In this document: positions 18,881-28,290 of the stretch, piece after piece
How the letters are laid out: each line of letters begins with the position of its first letter
How positions within the stretch are numbered: the first letter of the stretch is position 1
NCBI GenBank assembly: GCA_964556895.1
Contig: CAZKYC010000002.1
Span: 62,001-126,000, forward strand
Origin: Hinthialibacter sp964556895
GTDB taxonomy: Bacteria; Hinthialibacterota; Hinthialibacteria; Hinthialibacterales; Hinthialibacteraceae
DNA: 64,000 nucleotides
Direction: 5' to 3'
The notes under the pieces: generated by a model
Seen by the model: the letters and a program-made list of their open reading frames with translations, nothing else
What the model was told of the DNA's origin: nothing
Database searches by the model: none
Translations under genes and position numbers: made by a program

Positions 18881-19003
18881 GGTTCTTCCGATATTTGAGT
18901 ATTTCCCTTGCTGGATGACTTGGAATTGGGGCAAAAAACGTTATTCGTCCTCTCAATAATAGACAATCCAATTCAGGCATGGGCGCAATATTCCGGATGA
19001 GCC
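18881..19003 (+). repeat. Longer repeat block, copy A (lacks the 76-nt core interior)
   Basis: 18881-18989 matches the reverse complement of 40356-40464 with about 9 differences in 109 bases. It runs into the first 14 bases of the 76-nt core (ggcatgggcgcaat) and then jumps directly to attccggatgagcca, which corresponds to 40203-40218 on the far side of the element in copy B. Copy A therefore looks like copy B with roughly 140 bases (core interior plus right flank) removed. Confidence 0.75.
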
Positions 19004-19035
19004 AAATTTTCTGAGTTGGTTTTGGCTGACGTACG

Positions 19036-20193
19036 TTAATCCAAAGCGGCCAACTGTCTCTCAAAATAGACCTTGATGGCATGGGCCGGGTCTGTGTTGA
19101 GACGCGCGCCCAGGTGTTTGAGCGCATAGTGCAGCGTCTCGCCCTGCCCATTGCGCGCCAGCCAGGCGAGGTCGTTTAGCCCTTCACCTTCTGCGAGCGT
19201 TGTTTCAAATTCCGCCCGGGCGCCTGTGTCGCCCAGCGCGACCAAAGCGCGATTTGTGTAGTGAATGGTTGATCCCTGCGCCCCGGTTTGTTCATAGACC
19301 TGAAGCGACTTCTCTAATGTCGAAACCGCTGAACGCGCATTCAACCGCGCCAATGTGTTGGCCAGATATCGCCCGGTATAGGCGTAGAAAGTCTGCTCCA
19401 TCTTACCGAGTTTTAGCGGTTCAGGTTTCGCTCCAACCAGCTGCCTGGCGAGCAAATCAAAAAATGCGTCTTTGCCGCCCAAATGGTTTTTGATGATCGC
19501 GCCGTAGTCCTTGGTGTCCACCCAGCGTTCATAGAGCGGCCCCAACACCAACGCCGCGTGGCTGGGCTCGTGAAACGCCGTGCCTGGGCGCGGCGGCTGG
19601 GTAACCATTTGCTTCAACAACGGCGCGGCGAGTTCTAGCGCTTCCGCGGTTTGTTCGGGCGACCCTAACGGGCCGACCGAAAGCGGTTTGCAGACCAAGT
19701 CAATTAAATGAATGTAGGTCGGGTAGCGCGAGGCGCGCTCTTCAAGCGAGAGCGAGTTCCATTGGTCGCGGTATTTCTTGATCTCTTTCGGCGTCGCGTC
19801 ATGGTTGAAAAATCCATAGACATACGACAAGCGGTCAAGGCGAACGCTGCGGTCGATTTCTTCGATGGTGATGTGTTTCTCAAGCGCGTCGTCGATCATC
19901 TGGATTGTTTCGCGGTCAAGCGTCGGCATGATGCGCCGGTCGCACAATAACAACAGCGCTTCTTGAATGGGGCGCATCATACTGTGTACGTCTTCAGTCT
20001 TGGCATTCAAAATCATCGCCGCCAACTCTTGGGCTTTTGAGTTTCGCGCTTGAGGGTCAATACGCGCTTCAAGCCCCAGTCGCATGATGGCGGTTTCATC
20101 GAGCGGGTTTACTTGCATCGGTTGCGCTCCACTAAGAATCATTGATACGAAAAATAACCCAATTGTGATGATTGATTGGCGAATACGGTTCAT
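19036..20193 (-). CDS. Secreted helical-repeat protein of unknown function
   Basis: 385 residues from the ATG at 20193 (MNRIRQSIITIGLFFVSMIL), preceded by GAAGGGAAAA; the frame is open upstream but that part has no signal or ribosome site. A signal peptide (cleavage after LSGA) is followed by an almost entirely helical sequence with repeated pairs of helices (for example LDETAIMRLGLEARIDPQA, ELAAMILNAKTEDVHSMM, SAVSTLEKSLQVYEQTG), suggesting TPR- or HEAT-like superhelical packing. No catalytic motif is seen. It is transcribed away from the divergent DUF1800 operon with 494 bases between them. I do not recognise the family. Confidence 0.75.
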   Translation of the reverse strand: MNRIRQSIITIGLFFVSMILSGAQPMQVNPLDETAIMRLGLEARIDPQARNSKAQELAAMILNAKTEDVHSMMRPIQEALLLLCDRRIMPTLDRETIQMIDDALEKHITIEEIDRSVRLDRLSYVYGFFNHDATPKEIKKYRDQWNSLSLEERASRYPTYIHLIDLVCKPLSVGPLGSPEQTAEALELAAPLLKQMVTQPPRPGTAFHEPSHAALVLGPLYERWVDTKDYGAIIKNHLGGKDAFFDLLARQLVGAKPEPLKLGKMEQTFYAYTGRYLANTLARLNARSAVSTLEKSLQVYEQTGAQGSTIHYTNRALVALGDTGARAEFETTLAEGEGLNDLAWLARNGQGETLHYALKHLGARLNTDPAHAIKVYFERQLAALD

Positions 20194-20687
20194 CTTTTTC
20201 CCTTCGAAAAAAAATATCAATAGTAAGGCCGGGGCCTCTCTTGGCATGGTGATTGGTGAGAGTGAATACGGTACAAGGGGAACCAATACCATGCAACAAT
20301 TACGTTCACCAGTACTGTTCGAGGTGATGATACATAAATCCAGTATAGCGCCGATGTCGTTCAAGCCGGGCGAAGGCCCTGAATGTAGCAACCCCAGCAT
20401 AGCGATGTCTCTGTCGAAGATGCGTTTTCCGTGCGAAAGACAGGCTTACGCTTGAACTAGCGAGACAAAATTTATCCTGTAATTCTGTCTTATTATTTTC
20501 ATATCCATAGTATTCTAAAGAATTTGCGTTACACACTGAAACTAAATTGATAATTCATGTAAAATTTCTGTGACAAACCATCGATACCTTACTATTGTTT
20601 GTAACGGTCGGATATGTAATTCGAACCAATTATAGTAACAACACAGATTTTATACCTTGCCCATGAGCAAGTTCGAGGTGATTGGGA
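20194..20687. other. Divergent intergenic region, no gene seen
   Basis: 494 bases between two divergently transcribed genes. The half nearest the DUF1800 gene is A/T-rich and probably holds both promoters, but I see no convincing -35/-10 pair, repeat or hairpin. Short frames here lack ribosome sites and protein-like composition. Confidence 0.6.
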
Positions 20688-22247
20688 ATGGTTTATATGA
20701 AGCGGTATGACGGGCCCTGGACCGAAGCGGAAGCGGCGCATCTCTGCCGCCGAGCCGGGTTCGGCGGGATACCCGAAGAACACGCAGTATTAGCCGATAT
20801 AGGGATGCAGCCAGCGGTTTCAACCCTGGTCGATTATGACCCTGACGACCGGTCGCTTGACGACCAAATTCAGTCATTGCGTGACTTCGAAGAGTTTAAG
20901 CGAATCAAGAACCCCGAAACCGACGGCGCGTTGCAAGGCTGGTGGATCTACCGCATGGTACATACCCACCACCCGCTGCAAGAAATCTATACGCTGTTTC
21001 TTCACGACCACTTTGTCTCTGAATGGAGCAAGGTCAGAGACGGCGTCGCCAACCGCGTCAACGACGGCAATGACGGTTCTGACCCCGACGAACAGCGCTG
21101 CACAACGGGCACGCTGCCGCCCGATGAAGGCCGCCGCAATCGCATCACTGCGCGGCTTCTCTTTAACCAAAACGAATTGCTGCGCCGGACGGGCCACGGA
21201 GCGTTTCGAGATTTGTTGCTCAATGTGACGCGCGACCCGGCGATGTTGATCTACCTCGACAACAAAGACAACTTCAAAGGCCGCGCCCAAGAAAACTACG
21301 GCCGCGAACTGATGGAACTCTTTTCAATGGGCATCGGCAACTACAGCGAAGACGACGTGCGCGAAGTGTCGAGAGCCTTGACCGGCGAGACCATCAAAAC
21401 CGTCTGCGAGCTCGATTACCCGTATACCTACTTCTTCCACCCGGCCAAACACGATCGCGAACCCAAAACCGTCTTAGGAACCGTCTTCAATCATCGCGGA
21501 CGCGGTCAAGACACCGAGCAAGTGATTGACCTGGTGTTACACCATGTCAGCCAGAGCGGAATCAGCCCCGCCCACGACCGCCTGCCCGCGACGGCGGTCT
21601 ATATAGCGTGGAAACTGATCACCTGGTTCGTCAAAGAAGACATCCCCATTGATCACCCGGCGGTCGAAGAATTCGCGGAAATTTTCTATACCCAGAAACC
21701 CAACGGGTACATTTATGATATGCGTGAAGCGCTGCGCACCTTGTTAGAATCGAAATTATTCTATGACCCCCAATACCGCTTTCGCATGTACAAACACCCG
21801 GTCGATTTTATGGTGACTTCGCTTCGCTGTCTCGAGGTCGAAGAGCCGCGCTATACCACCACAGCACGCTCGTTTCTCGAAAAAATGGGCATGCGCTTGT
21901 TCTCGCCGCCCTCGGTGAACGGCTGGATCCATGGCAAAGCCTGGATCAACTCAAGCAGCATCATCAACCGCTTCAACTACGCCGACCGCATCTCGCGGCG
22001 CAGTATTCTCAATCGAAAAAAAACCCAACTGTTGCTCGACCAGCGCCACGCAACCAGCGAAAACGACCATGAAGGCGTGATTGAGTATTTGCGGTCGCGC
22101 TTGCTTCAACAACCGCTGGCCGGAGGCGAGATGGACATCCTGGTCGAATTCGCCCAAAGCGTTCCAAAGGGCCGCGAGGCGTTTCGCCGCCGCGTAAATG
22201 GTCTGGCGCATTTAATGATGGCCATGCCCAAGTATCAACAGAAATAA
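20688..22247 (+). CDS. DUF1800 domain protein
   Basis: 519 residues from the ATG at 20688, supported by GAGGTG 7 bases upstream; a TTG two codons earlier is less likely. DUF1800 signatures are present in order: HLCRRAGFGGIPEEHAVLAD near the N-terminus, LFLHDHFVSEWSKV, TRDPAMLIYLDNKDN, ENYGRELMELFSMGIGNYSE, VREVSRALTG, HHRGRGQDTEQVIDLVL-like (FNHRGRGQDTE), WKLITWFV, and SPPSVNGWIHGKAWINSS. No signal peptide is evident, although the DUF1501 partner has one. The gene is the first of three: 16 bases to DUF1501, then 25 bases to a DNRLRE protein. DUF1800 and DUF1501 are nearly always adjacent in genomes that have them; the joint function is unknown. Confidence 0.92.
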   Translation: MVYMKRYDGPWTEAEAAHLCRRAGFGGIPEEHAVLADIGMQPAVSTLVDYDPDDRSLDDQIQSLRDFEEFKRIKNPETDGALQGWWIYRMVHTHHPLQEIYTLFLHDHFVSEWSKVRDGVANRVNDGNDGSDPDEQRCTTGTLPPDEGRRNRITARLLFNQNELLRRTGHGAFRDLLLNVTRDPAMLIYLDNKDNFKGRAQENYGRELMELFSMGIGNYSEDDVREVSRALTGETIKTVCELDYPYTYFFHPAKHDREPKTVLGTVFNHRGRGQDTEQVIDLVLHHVSQSGISPAHDRLPATAVYIAWKLITWFVKEDIPIDHPAVEEFAEIFYTQKPNGYIYDMREALRTLLESKLFYDPQYRFRMYKHPVDFMVTSLRCLEVEEPRYTTTARSFLEKMGMRLFSPPSVNGWIHGKAWINSSSIINRFNYADRISRRSILNRKKTQLLLDQRHATSENDHEGVIEYLRSRLLQQPLAGGEMDILVEFAQSVPKGREAFRRRVNGLAHLMMAMPKYQQK

Positions 22248-22263
22248 GGAAGAGGAGCACGAC

Positions 22264-23595
22264 ATGCAGCTGACTCGACGCCAAATGCTAAAAGCCAGCC
22301 TTTCGAGCATGGCCTATTATTCAGCCGTATCGACCACGCCGACTTGGATCGCCCATTCCGCCGAGACGCTCTTTGGCGCCGAAGCCGATACCAACGGGCG
22401 TATCCTGGTGATCCTACAACACGGCGGCGGGATGGACGGCCTCAATACTGTCATCCCTCGCACCGATGACATTTACTATGACGCCCAGACGCGGCCCAAC
22501 ATTCATGTGCCGCGCGGTTCTGAGATTAACCTCGACGGGCTGAACGGCTTTCACCCGCTTCTCGCCAACCTGGCCGATTGGTACCAACAAGGCAATGTGG
22601 GCGTCATTCAAAACGTCGGCTATGAAAACCCCAACCAGTCTCACTTCACCTCGACGGATATTTATGAATACGCCCAAAACCCGCTTGAGTTTCCTCTCGA
22701 TAAAGGCTGGGTGGCGCGCTTTTATGACAACCAATGCGACGGCTGCGAATCGCATCCGTTGGATATGTTGATCGGCGGCAAGAGCAGCGTGCCAGACTCG
22801 CTCGCGGGCGCTGACTTTTATGTTCCGCCGGCGATTTCTAACACCAATGATTACGCCATTCGCGCCAATGAAGACTCTGACCTGCGCCTCGACGCCATCC
22901 GCCGATTGAACCTATTGACGACCCAAGACCCACAGATTGACTTCTTACAGCGCAGCGCCAACGCCGTACAAGCCTCGATTCAAGACATCGCCACTGCGTC
23001 GGCCTTGCCTGATCTGGTCCCCGAAGGCTCCTATTCAAGCGACTCGTTTGGGCGCGGCCTTCGGCTGACCTCACAGATCATCCGCTCAGGCTTTCAAACC
23101 CGAATCTTCTATGTCAGCCAGGGCGGCTATGACACCCACGCCAACCAGGTGGCGGCGGCCAATCCGCTTGAAGCGGGCGGGCACCCTCGCCTGATGGGGC
23201 GCTTTGACCAGTCGATGAACGCCTTTCTCACTGAGATGCGCGACTCTGGCAACCTCGACCGCGTCATGGTGATGACCTTTTCTGAGTTTGGCCGCCGCGT
23301 CAAAGAAAACGGCAGCCTGGGCACCGACCACGGCGCCGCCAATTGTATGTTTGTCTTGGGCGGCGGCGTTCAAGGCGGCGTCTATGGCGGACAGCCCGAC
23401 TTGGCCGACGTCCATCGTGGAAACCTGAAATACAAAATTGATTTTCGCTCGGTATATGCACAGGTTATTGAAAACTGGTTCGGCGCGGATGCGGCGCCAG
23501 TGTTCGGTCAATCGGCGTATGAAAACGCGATTCGCCCCGGCATGGCTGATGTGCCATTTATTGCGGAACCCGCCAATGCTGTCAGCGGACAATAA
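22264..23595 (+). CDS. DUF1501 family Tat-exported protein, DUF1800-linked subtype
   Basis: 443 residues, ATG at 22264 with AGGAG 8 bases upstream. The N-terminus has a twin-arginine-like motif (TRRQMLKAS) and a hydrophobic/serine-rich stretch. DUF1501 blocks: RILVILQHGGGMDGLNTVIP, GFHPLLANLADWYQQG, VGYENPNQSHFTSTDIYEYA, IFYVSQGGYDTHANQ, VMTFSEFGRRVKENGSLGTD followed by HGAANCMFVLGGGVQGG. The GGYDTH and FGRR...TDHG blocks are the putative metal-site residues of this alkaline-phosphatase-like superfamily. It differs from the two DUF1501 proteins of the left operon, which accompany DUF1549/DUF1553 proteins and have a HDTGHQ or HHPGQ block instead. Confidence 0.93.
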   Translation: MQLTRRQMLKASLSSMAYYSAVSTTPTWIAHSAETLFGAEADTNGRILVILQHGGGMDGLNTVIPRTDDIYYDAQTRPNIHVPRGSEINLDGLNGFHPLLANLADWYQQGNVGVIQNVGYENPNQSHFTSTDIYEYAQNPLEFPLDKGWVARFYDNQCDGCESHPLDMLIGGKSSVPDSLAGADFYVPPAISNTNDYAIRANEDSDLRLDAIRRLNLLTTQDPQIDFLQRSANAVQASIQDIATASALPDLVPEGSYSSDSFGRGLRLTSQIIRSGFQTRIFYVSQGGYDTHANQVAAANPLEAGGHPRLMGRFDQSMNAFLTEMRDSGNLDRVMVMTFSEFGRRVKENGSLGTDHGAANCMFVLGGGVQGGVYGGQPDLADVHRGNLKYKIDFRSVYAQVIENWFGADAAPVFGQSAYENAIRPGMADVPFIAEPANAVSGQ

Positions 23596-23620
23596 CGATC
23601 AATCGGGAAGGAACAAACCC

Positions 23621-24934
23621 ATGAAACGATACGCTATTTCAATCTTATTCGCGGCAGTGGTTACCATGTCTCCATCGTGGGCGCAGCAACGCACCCTTGA
23701 GTTCCAAAACGGGTTCAATGGCTATGAAGGAACCGAAGACGCCTTCGTCATGTCGGGCGCCCCTGACCAAAACACCAATTTTCAGAGCCATCCTGAAGGC
23801 AACCGCTTTCAGACTGAATGGGACGGCAGCGACAGCGGCGGCCGCAACCTGGGCCTGTTCAAATTTAACCAACTGTTTGGCGACGGCCCCAACCAGGTCC
23901 CGCTTGGCGCGCAAATCGTTTCGGCGAGGCTCGAAACCATCGTCGCCAACGCTGGCTCATCAAGCCAGGCCTCAACCATATCAAACCTCTTGCTTGAGTG
24001 GGACCAAGAAACCGTCACATTCAATCGTCTGTTCAACGGAGGACTTGGCAGTTTTGAAGACCCGCTTCCAGGCAGCCATGTTTCAGAAACCTCTGTCCGC
24101 GTGTTTCATGCCCCGGCGGGCGTCGGCGGCGTCTGGTCTGGCGACATCACTGAGTTAGTTCAAGAATGGTCTGATGGATTAGAAAACAACGGGTTTGTCA
24201 TCGTTCCCGATGAAAACTCGACCAACGGCTTTGGCCATCTCTCATCTGAAACCCCCATCTCAGAGCCCATAACGCGTTTGACGGTCGAAGCCGCCTCAGG
24301 AAGGTATGTCTTTGAAAACGGAGTCAACGGCTACGACGGCGTCAAAGACACCTGGGTCGGCAATAACAACAACCGCTACTTCACCAACTATGGCTCAAAC
24401 CAGACCATGCAGTTAGAGCGAAACTCCGAAGACGACGTCGAACTCGGCCTGCTTCGGTTTGATGACATGATCGGGATCGGCGCCAACCAGATCCCTGAAG
24501 GCGATTCTATCACCTCCGCCCAGCTGACCCTGTGGGTGCAAGACGGCGGCAATGCTGTCGTGTATGTCAATGAGATTTTGCCCCACAACTCCGAAGTGTT
24601 GGGCGTTGAGATCGACACCTTCTTTGATGAAGATTCGGTCACGTTTGAGACCTTTGTTGAAGACGGCGTCTACCCGCAATTTGGCGTCGAAATCGGCGAA
24701 GAGCCTGTCGCCCAATTTACGCCGGAAGCGTTCTCGACGGTTGATATTGACGTAACCCCAAGCCTGCAAAAATGGTCGAGCGGCCAAGCGCCAAATTATG
24801 GCTGGCTGTTTGAAGCCACCAGCGGGGCGCCGGTCAACCTGAGCGCCTCCGAAGGTGGAGAGAGATTCGGCCCGCCCAAACTGGTTGTCACCTTCATCGC
24901 CGAAACTTCTATCGACGAGTTTATGATTTATTAG
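23621..24934 (+). CDS. Secreted DNRLRE-domain protein with C-terminal tag SIDEFMIY
   Basis: 437 residues from the ATG at 23621 (MKRYAISILFAAVVTMSPSW), with GGAAGGA upstream; the open frame upstream overlaps the DUF1501 gene and is not used. Signal peptide to about residue 24 (SWAQ). Two homologous DNRLRE-like modules follow, residues 25-225 and 230-425, both opening with F-x-N-G-x-N-G-Y-[ED]-G (LEFQNGFNGYEGTEDAFV and YVFENGVNGYDGVKDTWV) and both containing the LG-[LF]-x-[RK]F and tryptophan-rich WSDGLENNGFVI / WSSGQAPNYGWLF blocks. DNRLRE modules are beta-sandwiches found in extracellular enzymes and adhesins. The last eight residues, SIDEFMIY, match the C-terminal motif of three other secreted proteins in the window. 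Third gene of the DUF1800 operon. Confidence 0.87.
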   Translation: MKRYAISILFAAVVTMSPSWAQQRTLEFQNGFNGYEGTEDAFVMSGAPDQNTNFQSHPEGNRFQTEWDGSDSGGRNLGLFKFNQLFGDGPNQVPLGAQIVSARLETIVANAGSSSQASTISNLLLEWDQETVTFNRLFNGGLGSFEDPLPGSHVSETSVRVFHAPAGVGGVWSGDITELVQEWSDGLENNGFVIVPDENSTNGFGHLSSETPISEPITRLTVEAASGRYVFENGVNGYDGVKDTWVGNNNNRYFTNYGSNQTMQLERNSEDDVELGLLRFDDMIGIGANQIPEGDSITSAQLTLWVQDGGNAVVYVNEILPHNSEVLGVEIDTFFDEDSVTFETFVEDGVYPQFGVEIGEEPVAQFTPEAFSTVDIDVTPSLQKWSSGQAPNYGWLFEATSGAPVNLSASEGGERFGPPKLVVTFIAETSIDEFMIY

Positions 24935-25317
24935 ATAATGAACGACGACTTTGACCTATCATTCTATCTCACATCAACTTACAGACATTAAGTTAATGTG
25001 GGCAAGCGCAAATACGCCAAAATTCAATCGAGTCTATTTTAAGGATTTCGCTTGACTCTTCCTGCCAATAATATGTGGAAATATAACATTTGTTAAAATA
25101 AATTGGGCGCTGAGCAGAAATTATTTCGATTCATTTACCTATAATATGTTTGACAAATGTTAAGAACGGCGCTTTAATAATGATCTGTAACGAAAGAATG
25201 ATAGACGTAAATCTTCTTCGATGTTCCACCTGATCATTCTAAAAAATCTATAACTCTTTAATCAAAAGATGGCGTTTAACGCCACATATATATTTGTCTT
25301 TTCAAAGGAGAAAGAGT
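24935..25317. other. A/T-rich upstream region of the CBM9-like gene
   Basis: 383 bases, markedly A/T-rich. Contains the promoter candidate at 25150-25180 and the ribosome site aaaggagaaagagt. No terminator for the DUF1800 operon and no coding sequence were recognised. Confidence 0.6.
25150..25180 (+). promoter_or_regulatory. Possible sigma70-type promoter of the CBM9-like gene
   Basis: Perfect TTGACA at 25150-25155, followed after 18-19 bases by ttaata/taataa. About 140 bases upstream of the start codon. Consensus match only. Confidence 0.4.
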
Positions 25318-26319
25318 ATGAAAAAGTTCTTGCTTTTTGGGATGGCCCTCAGTTTGTTAGCGCCTGTTGCGCTCGCCCTAAATGAAGGCGCAACAGTCAC
25401 CGCTCCGTTTTTGGCGACGCCGCCAACAATTGACGGTGTTGTATCCGCTGGCGAGTGGGATGATGCGGCAGTGGCTTCTGGCGAATGGAGTGAACACAGC
25501 AGTGATTTAACTCAAGATCCGCTTGAACCAACCGTCGTTAAAATTGCTTATAGCGTCGATGGCCTCTATATTTTGTTTGAGTGTACAGACACTAACGTTG
25601 CTGCTGCTGCGGGAGGCTCAGAAATCAACGGCCAAAACACCTTCTCGTTTGGAGGCGACACCGATTACCTCGCAGTTTATCTTGATCCATTGAACTACGC
25701 TGACGACGCTCTGAACTCCGCTTGGTTCAGTTACAGTATTCAGGCGGAACCGGGTGTAACAGTGAATGCTGAAGACGAAAGCTATACATATTCAGAAGTT
25801 GGCCAGTTCGGACGTTTCCGCAATAAATTTGATCCACCTTTAGATAATGGCGATGGCACACTTACCTATTGGGGCGGCGGCGTTACATGGGACCTTAGCA
25901 ACACAAAGATTGTTGACGGCCCAACGGATGATGGGTATGCAATGGAATGGTTTATTTCCTGGACCGATCTCAATGGGTACTATGCTAATTATGGTTCAGA
26001 AGTTTTGGAGGCTGTTATCGATGTTGGCTTGGAACAAACAGATCCATTCAATGTTTTAAACGGCATCGTTCATGGCTTCTTTTTAGACGGCGACAATGTT
26101 ATTGGAAATATAGGCTTTGGTAATGTAACTGGCATGCCCATGCCCGGTACAGCATGGAAAATCCAATTAGCCCGTTACACAGAGGCTGCTGCGCCGCAAT
26201 ACACCAACTGGGTCGGCGACACTGGCGGGTTCGTTTCTCGTCCCTTTGGAAACTTAATCTTTGGCGAAGCGTCTGGCTCAGCCGTACGCGAAGCGTTAAT
26301 ACACATGTCAAGCAACTAA
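25318..26319 (+). CDS. Secreted CBM9-like domain protein
   Basis: 333 residues from the ATG at 25318, which has a strong ribosome site (AAAGGAG). Signal peptide MKKFLLFGMALSLLAPVALA. The single recognisable domain is a carbohydrate-binding family 9-like beta-sandwich covering most of the protein: PPTIDGVVSAGEWDDA, YSVDGLYILFECTDTNV, DTDYLAVYLDPLN, and DGYAMEWFISWTDLN. The DGxxxxxEW opening and the YLDP block are the usual CBM9-type features. No catalytic domain is attached. The gene stands alone, with its own promoter candidate and strong terminator, and it is more A/T-rich at third positions than its neighbours, compatible with high expression or a different history. Probably binds extracellular or surface glycans. 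Confidence 0.85.
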   Translation: MKKFLLFGMALSLLAPVALALNEGATVTAPFLATPPTIDGVVSAGEWDDAAVASGEWSEHSSDLTQDPLEPTVVKIAYSVDGLYILFECTDTNVAAAAGGSEINGQNTFSFGGDTDYLAVYLDPLNYADDALNSAWFSYSIQAEPGVTVNAEDESYTYSEVGQFGRFRNKFDPPLDNGDGTLTYWGGGVTWDLSNTKIVDGPTDDGYAMEWFISWTDLNGYYANYGSEVLEAVIDVGLEQTDPFNVLNGIVHGFFLDGDNVIGNIGFGNVTGMPMPGTAWKIQLARYTEAAAPQYTNWVGDTGGFVSRPFGNLIFGEASGSAVREALIHMSSN

Positions 26320-26347
26320 TACAGTCTTTCTTTCGATGAAATCAAAG

Positions 26348-26379
26348 CCCGGCGGTTGATTGAATCGCCGGGTTTTTTT
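26348..26379 (+). terminator. Rho-independent terminator of the CBM9-like gene
   Basis: Stem cccggcg / cgccggg with an 11-base loop, followed by seven T; 28 bases after the stop at 26319. Confidence 0.85.
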
Positions 26380-26456
26380 ATCGTCTGGTTTTGGGGAATG
26401 TACTCAAGAGCCATACTCGTAGTAAACTAACGCCAGGATTCAAAGTGGAGACCTTC

Positions 26457-28217
26457 ATGCACCTGAACACACTCGATTGGCTTATTATTGGCGGCTATTT
26501 CGCCATCGCGGCGTTTATCGGCCTGTGGTTTTCACGCCGCGCCGGTAAGGGCGATGAAGAGTTTTTCGCCTCAGGGCGCAACCTGCCCTGGTGGCTGGCG
26601 GGCCTTTCGATGGTGGCCACCACCTTCGCGACCGACACGCCCAATCTTGTTACCGACCTCGTCCGTAAAGACGGCGTCAAAGGCAACTGGGTGTGGTGGG
26701 CGTTTTTATTGACCGGCATGGTCACCGTCTTTCTCTACGCCAAACTGTGGCGCCGCTCGGGCGTCCTCACCGACATCTCGTTTTATGAACTGCGCTATTC
26801 GGGCAAGCCCGCAGCGTTTCTTCGCGGCTTTCGCGCGGTGTATTTGGGCCTGATATTCAATGTCATCATTATGGCCAACGTGACCCTGGCTGCGGTGAAG
26901 ATTTCTAACCTGTTGTTAGGCATTGATCCGGTTGTGACCATCGTCTTTTGCTGCATTCTGACCGCCGCGTATTCAAGCGCCGCCGGCCTGTGGGGCGTGG
27001 TCTTGACCGACATGATTTTGTTTGTGGTGTCAATGGTGGGCGCCATCGGCGCGGCCTACTATTCGTTAGGCCACCCTGACGTCGGCGGGCTGTCGGGCCT
27101 CTTAGCCAACGAATCCGTCAAACAGGCGACCCATATTTTCCCAGACGTTTCTAACCTGGAAGAATTGCTGCCGCTGCTGATTATTCCCTTCGCGGTGCAA
27201 TGGTGGAGCGTCTGGTACCCCGGCGCCGAACCAGGCGGCGGCGGATACATCGCCCAACGCATGCTCGCAGCCAAAGACGAGAAGAACGCGTTTTTCTCAA
27301 CCTTCTTCTTTAACATCGCCCATTACGCTATCCGCCCCTGGCCGTGGATTCTGGTCGCGCTGTGCTCGATCGTGGTGTTCCCGACGGTTGAGTCGATCCA
27401 ACAGGCGTTTCCCTATGCTGAAGCCCGCTTAATCAAAGACGACATGGCCTACCCCGCCATGTTGACCTTCATGCCCAATGGAATGTTGGGCGTCGTCATC
27501 GCCTCGCTGGCGGCGGCCTATATGTCGACCATCAGCACCCACCTCAACTGGGGCGCGTCGTATTTAGTCGAAGATTTTTATAAACGCTTTTTTAACGATC
27601 AGGCGTCGCCAAAACATTATGTGAATGTGGGCCGCCTCGCGACGGTGGTCTTAATGATATTGGCTTGTCTGTTTTCATTCACACTCAAAGACGCGCTCGA
27701 AGGCTTCACTATCCTGCTGCAAATCGGCGCGGGCACGGGTTCTATCTACTTGTTGCGCTGGTTCTGGTGGCGGGTCAACGCCTGGAGCGAAATCACCGGC
27801 ATGGCGGTTTCATTTATTGTTGCGTTGGTCTTTCACTTTGCGCTTCCTGAAGTGTTCCCCGCCTGGCAGGAACTCACCATTGGTACAGCCATTACGACGC
27901 TGTCATGGTTGGCGGTTACATTTATCACTCCAGTTACAAACCAAGCAACGCTACAAGCCTATTATGACAAGATTCGCCCCATCGGCTTCGGCTGGGGCCG
28001 TGTCGTAAAGGTAACAGATGACGGCGCCCCAGGCGAATTTACCGCCGCGGTGGCCTGTATTTTTTTGGGCTGCTCAGCGGTGTATTGCGCGCTGTTCGCG
28101 ACGGGCAGCATCATTTATGGCAACCTGGCGGCGGGCGTGTTTTTGGCGGGAGTCAGCGCGGTCTCGTTGTTTATCATTTTTCAGTTGTTGCCTAAAATTT
28201 CATTTTCAAACGAATAA
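26457..28217 (+). CDS. Sodium:solute symporter (SSS family)
   Basis: 586 residues from the ATG at 26457 (MHLNTLDWLIIGGYFAIAAF), preceded by GGAG 6 bases upstream; the longer frame has no ribosome site. About 14 hydrophobic segments. SSS features: FFASGRNLPWWLAGLSMVAT near residue 38 (the GR.L.WW..G.S..AT motif of the family), FATDTPNLVTDLVRKDGVKG, AYSSAAGLWGVVLTDMILF, EPGGGGYIAQRMLAAKDEKN, and ASLAAAYMSTISTHLNWGAS. It uses a sodium gradient to import a solute; subfamily members include sugar, myo-inositol and sialic acid carriers, but the substrate cannot be read from the sequence. The following PHP gene is on the same strand 73 bases on and may be in the same unit. Confidence 0.92.
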   Translation: MHLNTLDWLIIGGYFAIAAFIGLWFSRRAGKGDEEFFASGRNLPWWLAGLSMVATTFATDTPNLVTDLVRKDGVKGNWVWWAFLLTGMVTVFLYAKLWRRSGVLTDISFYELRYSGKPAAFLRGFRAVYLGLIFNVIIMANVTLAAVKISNLLLGIDPVVTIVFCCILTAAYSSAAGLWGVVLTDMILFVVSMVGAIGAAYYSLGHPDVGGLSGLLANESVKQATHIFPDVSNLEELLPLLIIPFAVQWWSVWYPGAEPGGGGYIAQRMLAAKDEKNAFFSTFFFNIAHYAIRPWPWILVALCSIVVFPTVESIQQAFPYAEARLIKDDMAYPAMLTFMPNGMLGVVIASLAAAYMSTISTHLNWGASYLVEDFYKRFFNDQASPKHYVNVGRLATVVLMILACLFSFTLKDALEGFTILLQIGAGTGSIYLLRWFWWRVNAWSEITGMAVSFIVALVFHFALPEVFPAWQELTIGTAITTLSWLAVTFITPVTNQATLQAYYDKIRPIGFGWGRVVKVTDDGAPGEFTAAVACIFLGCSAVYCALFATGSIIYGNLAAGVFLAGVSAVSLFIIFQLLPKISFSNE

Positions 28218-28290
28218 CCGCGCCCTAACTTAGATTGAATCGTTCTGGTGTTAACTAGCCGATTCTTATTAAGTGGGAAGGGACCAAACC

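Noticed and set aside
20306..20536. Short frames in the divergent region between the helical protein and DUF1800 genes
   Set aside because: No ribosome site, many rare-type residues for a signal or domain, and overlap with probable promoter sequence.
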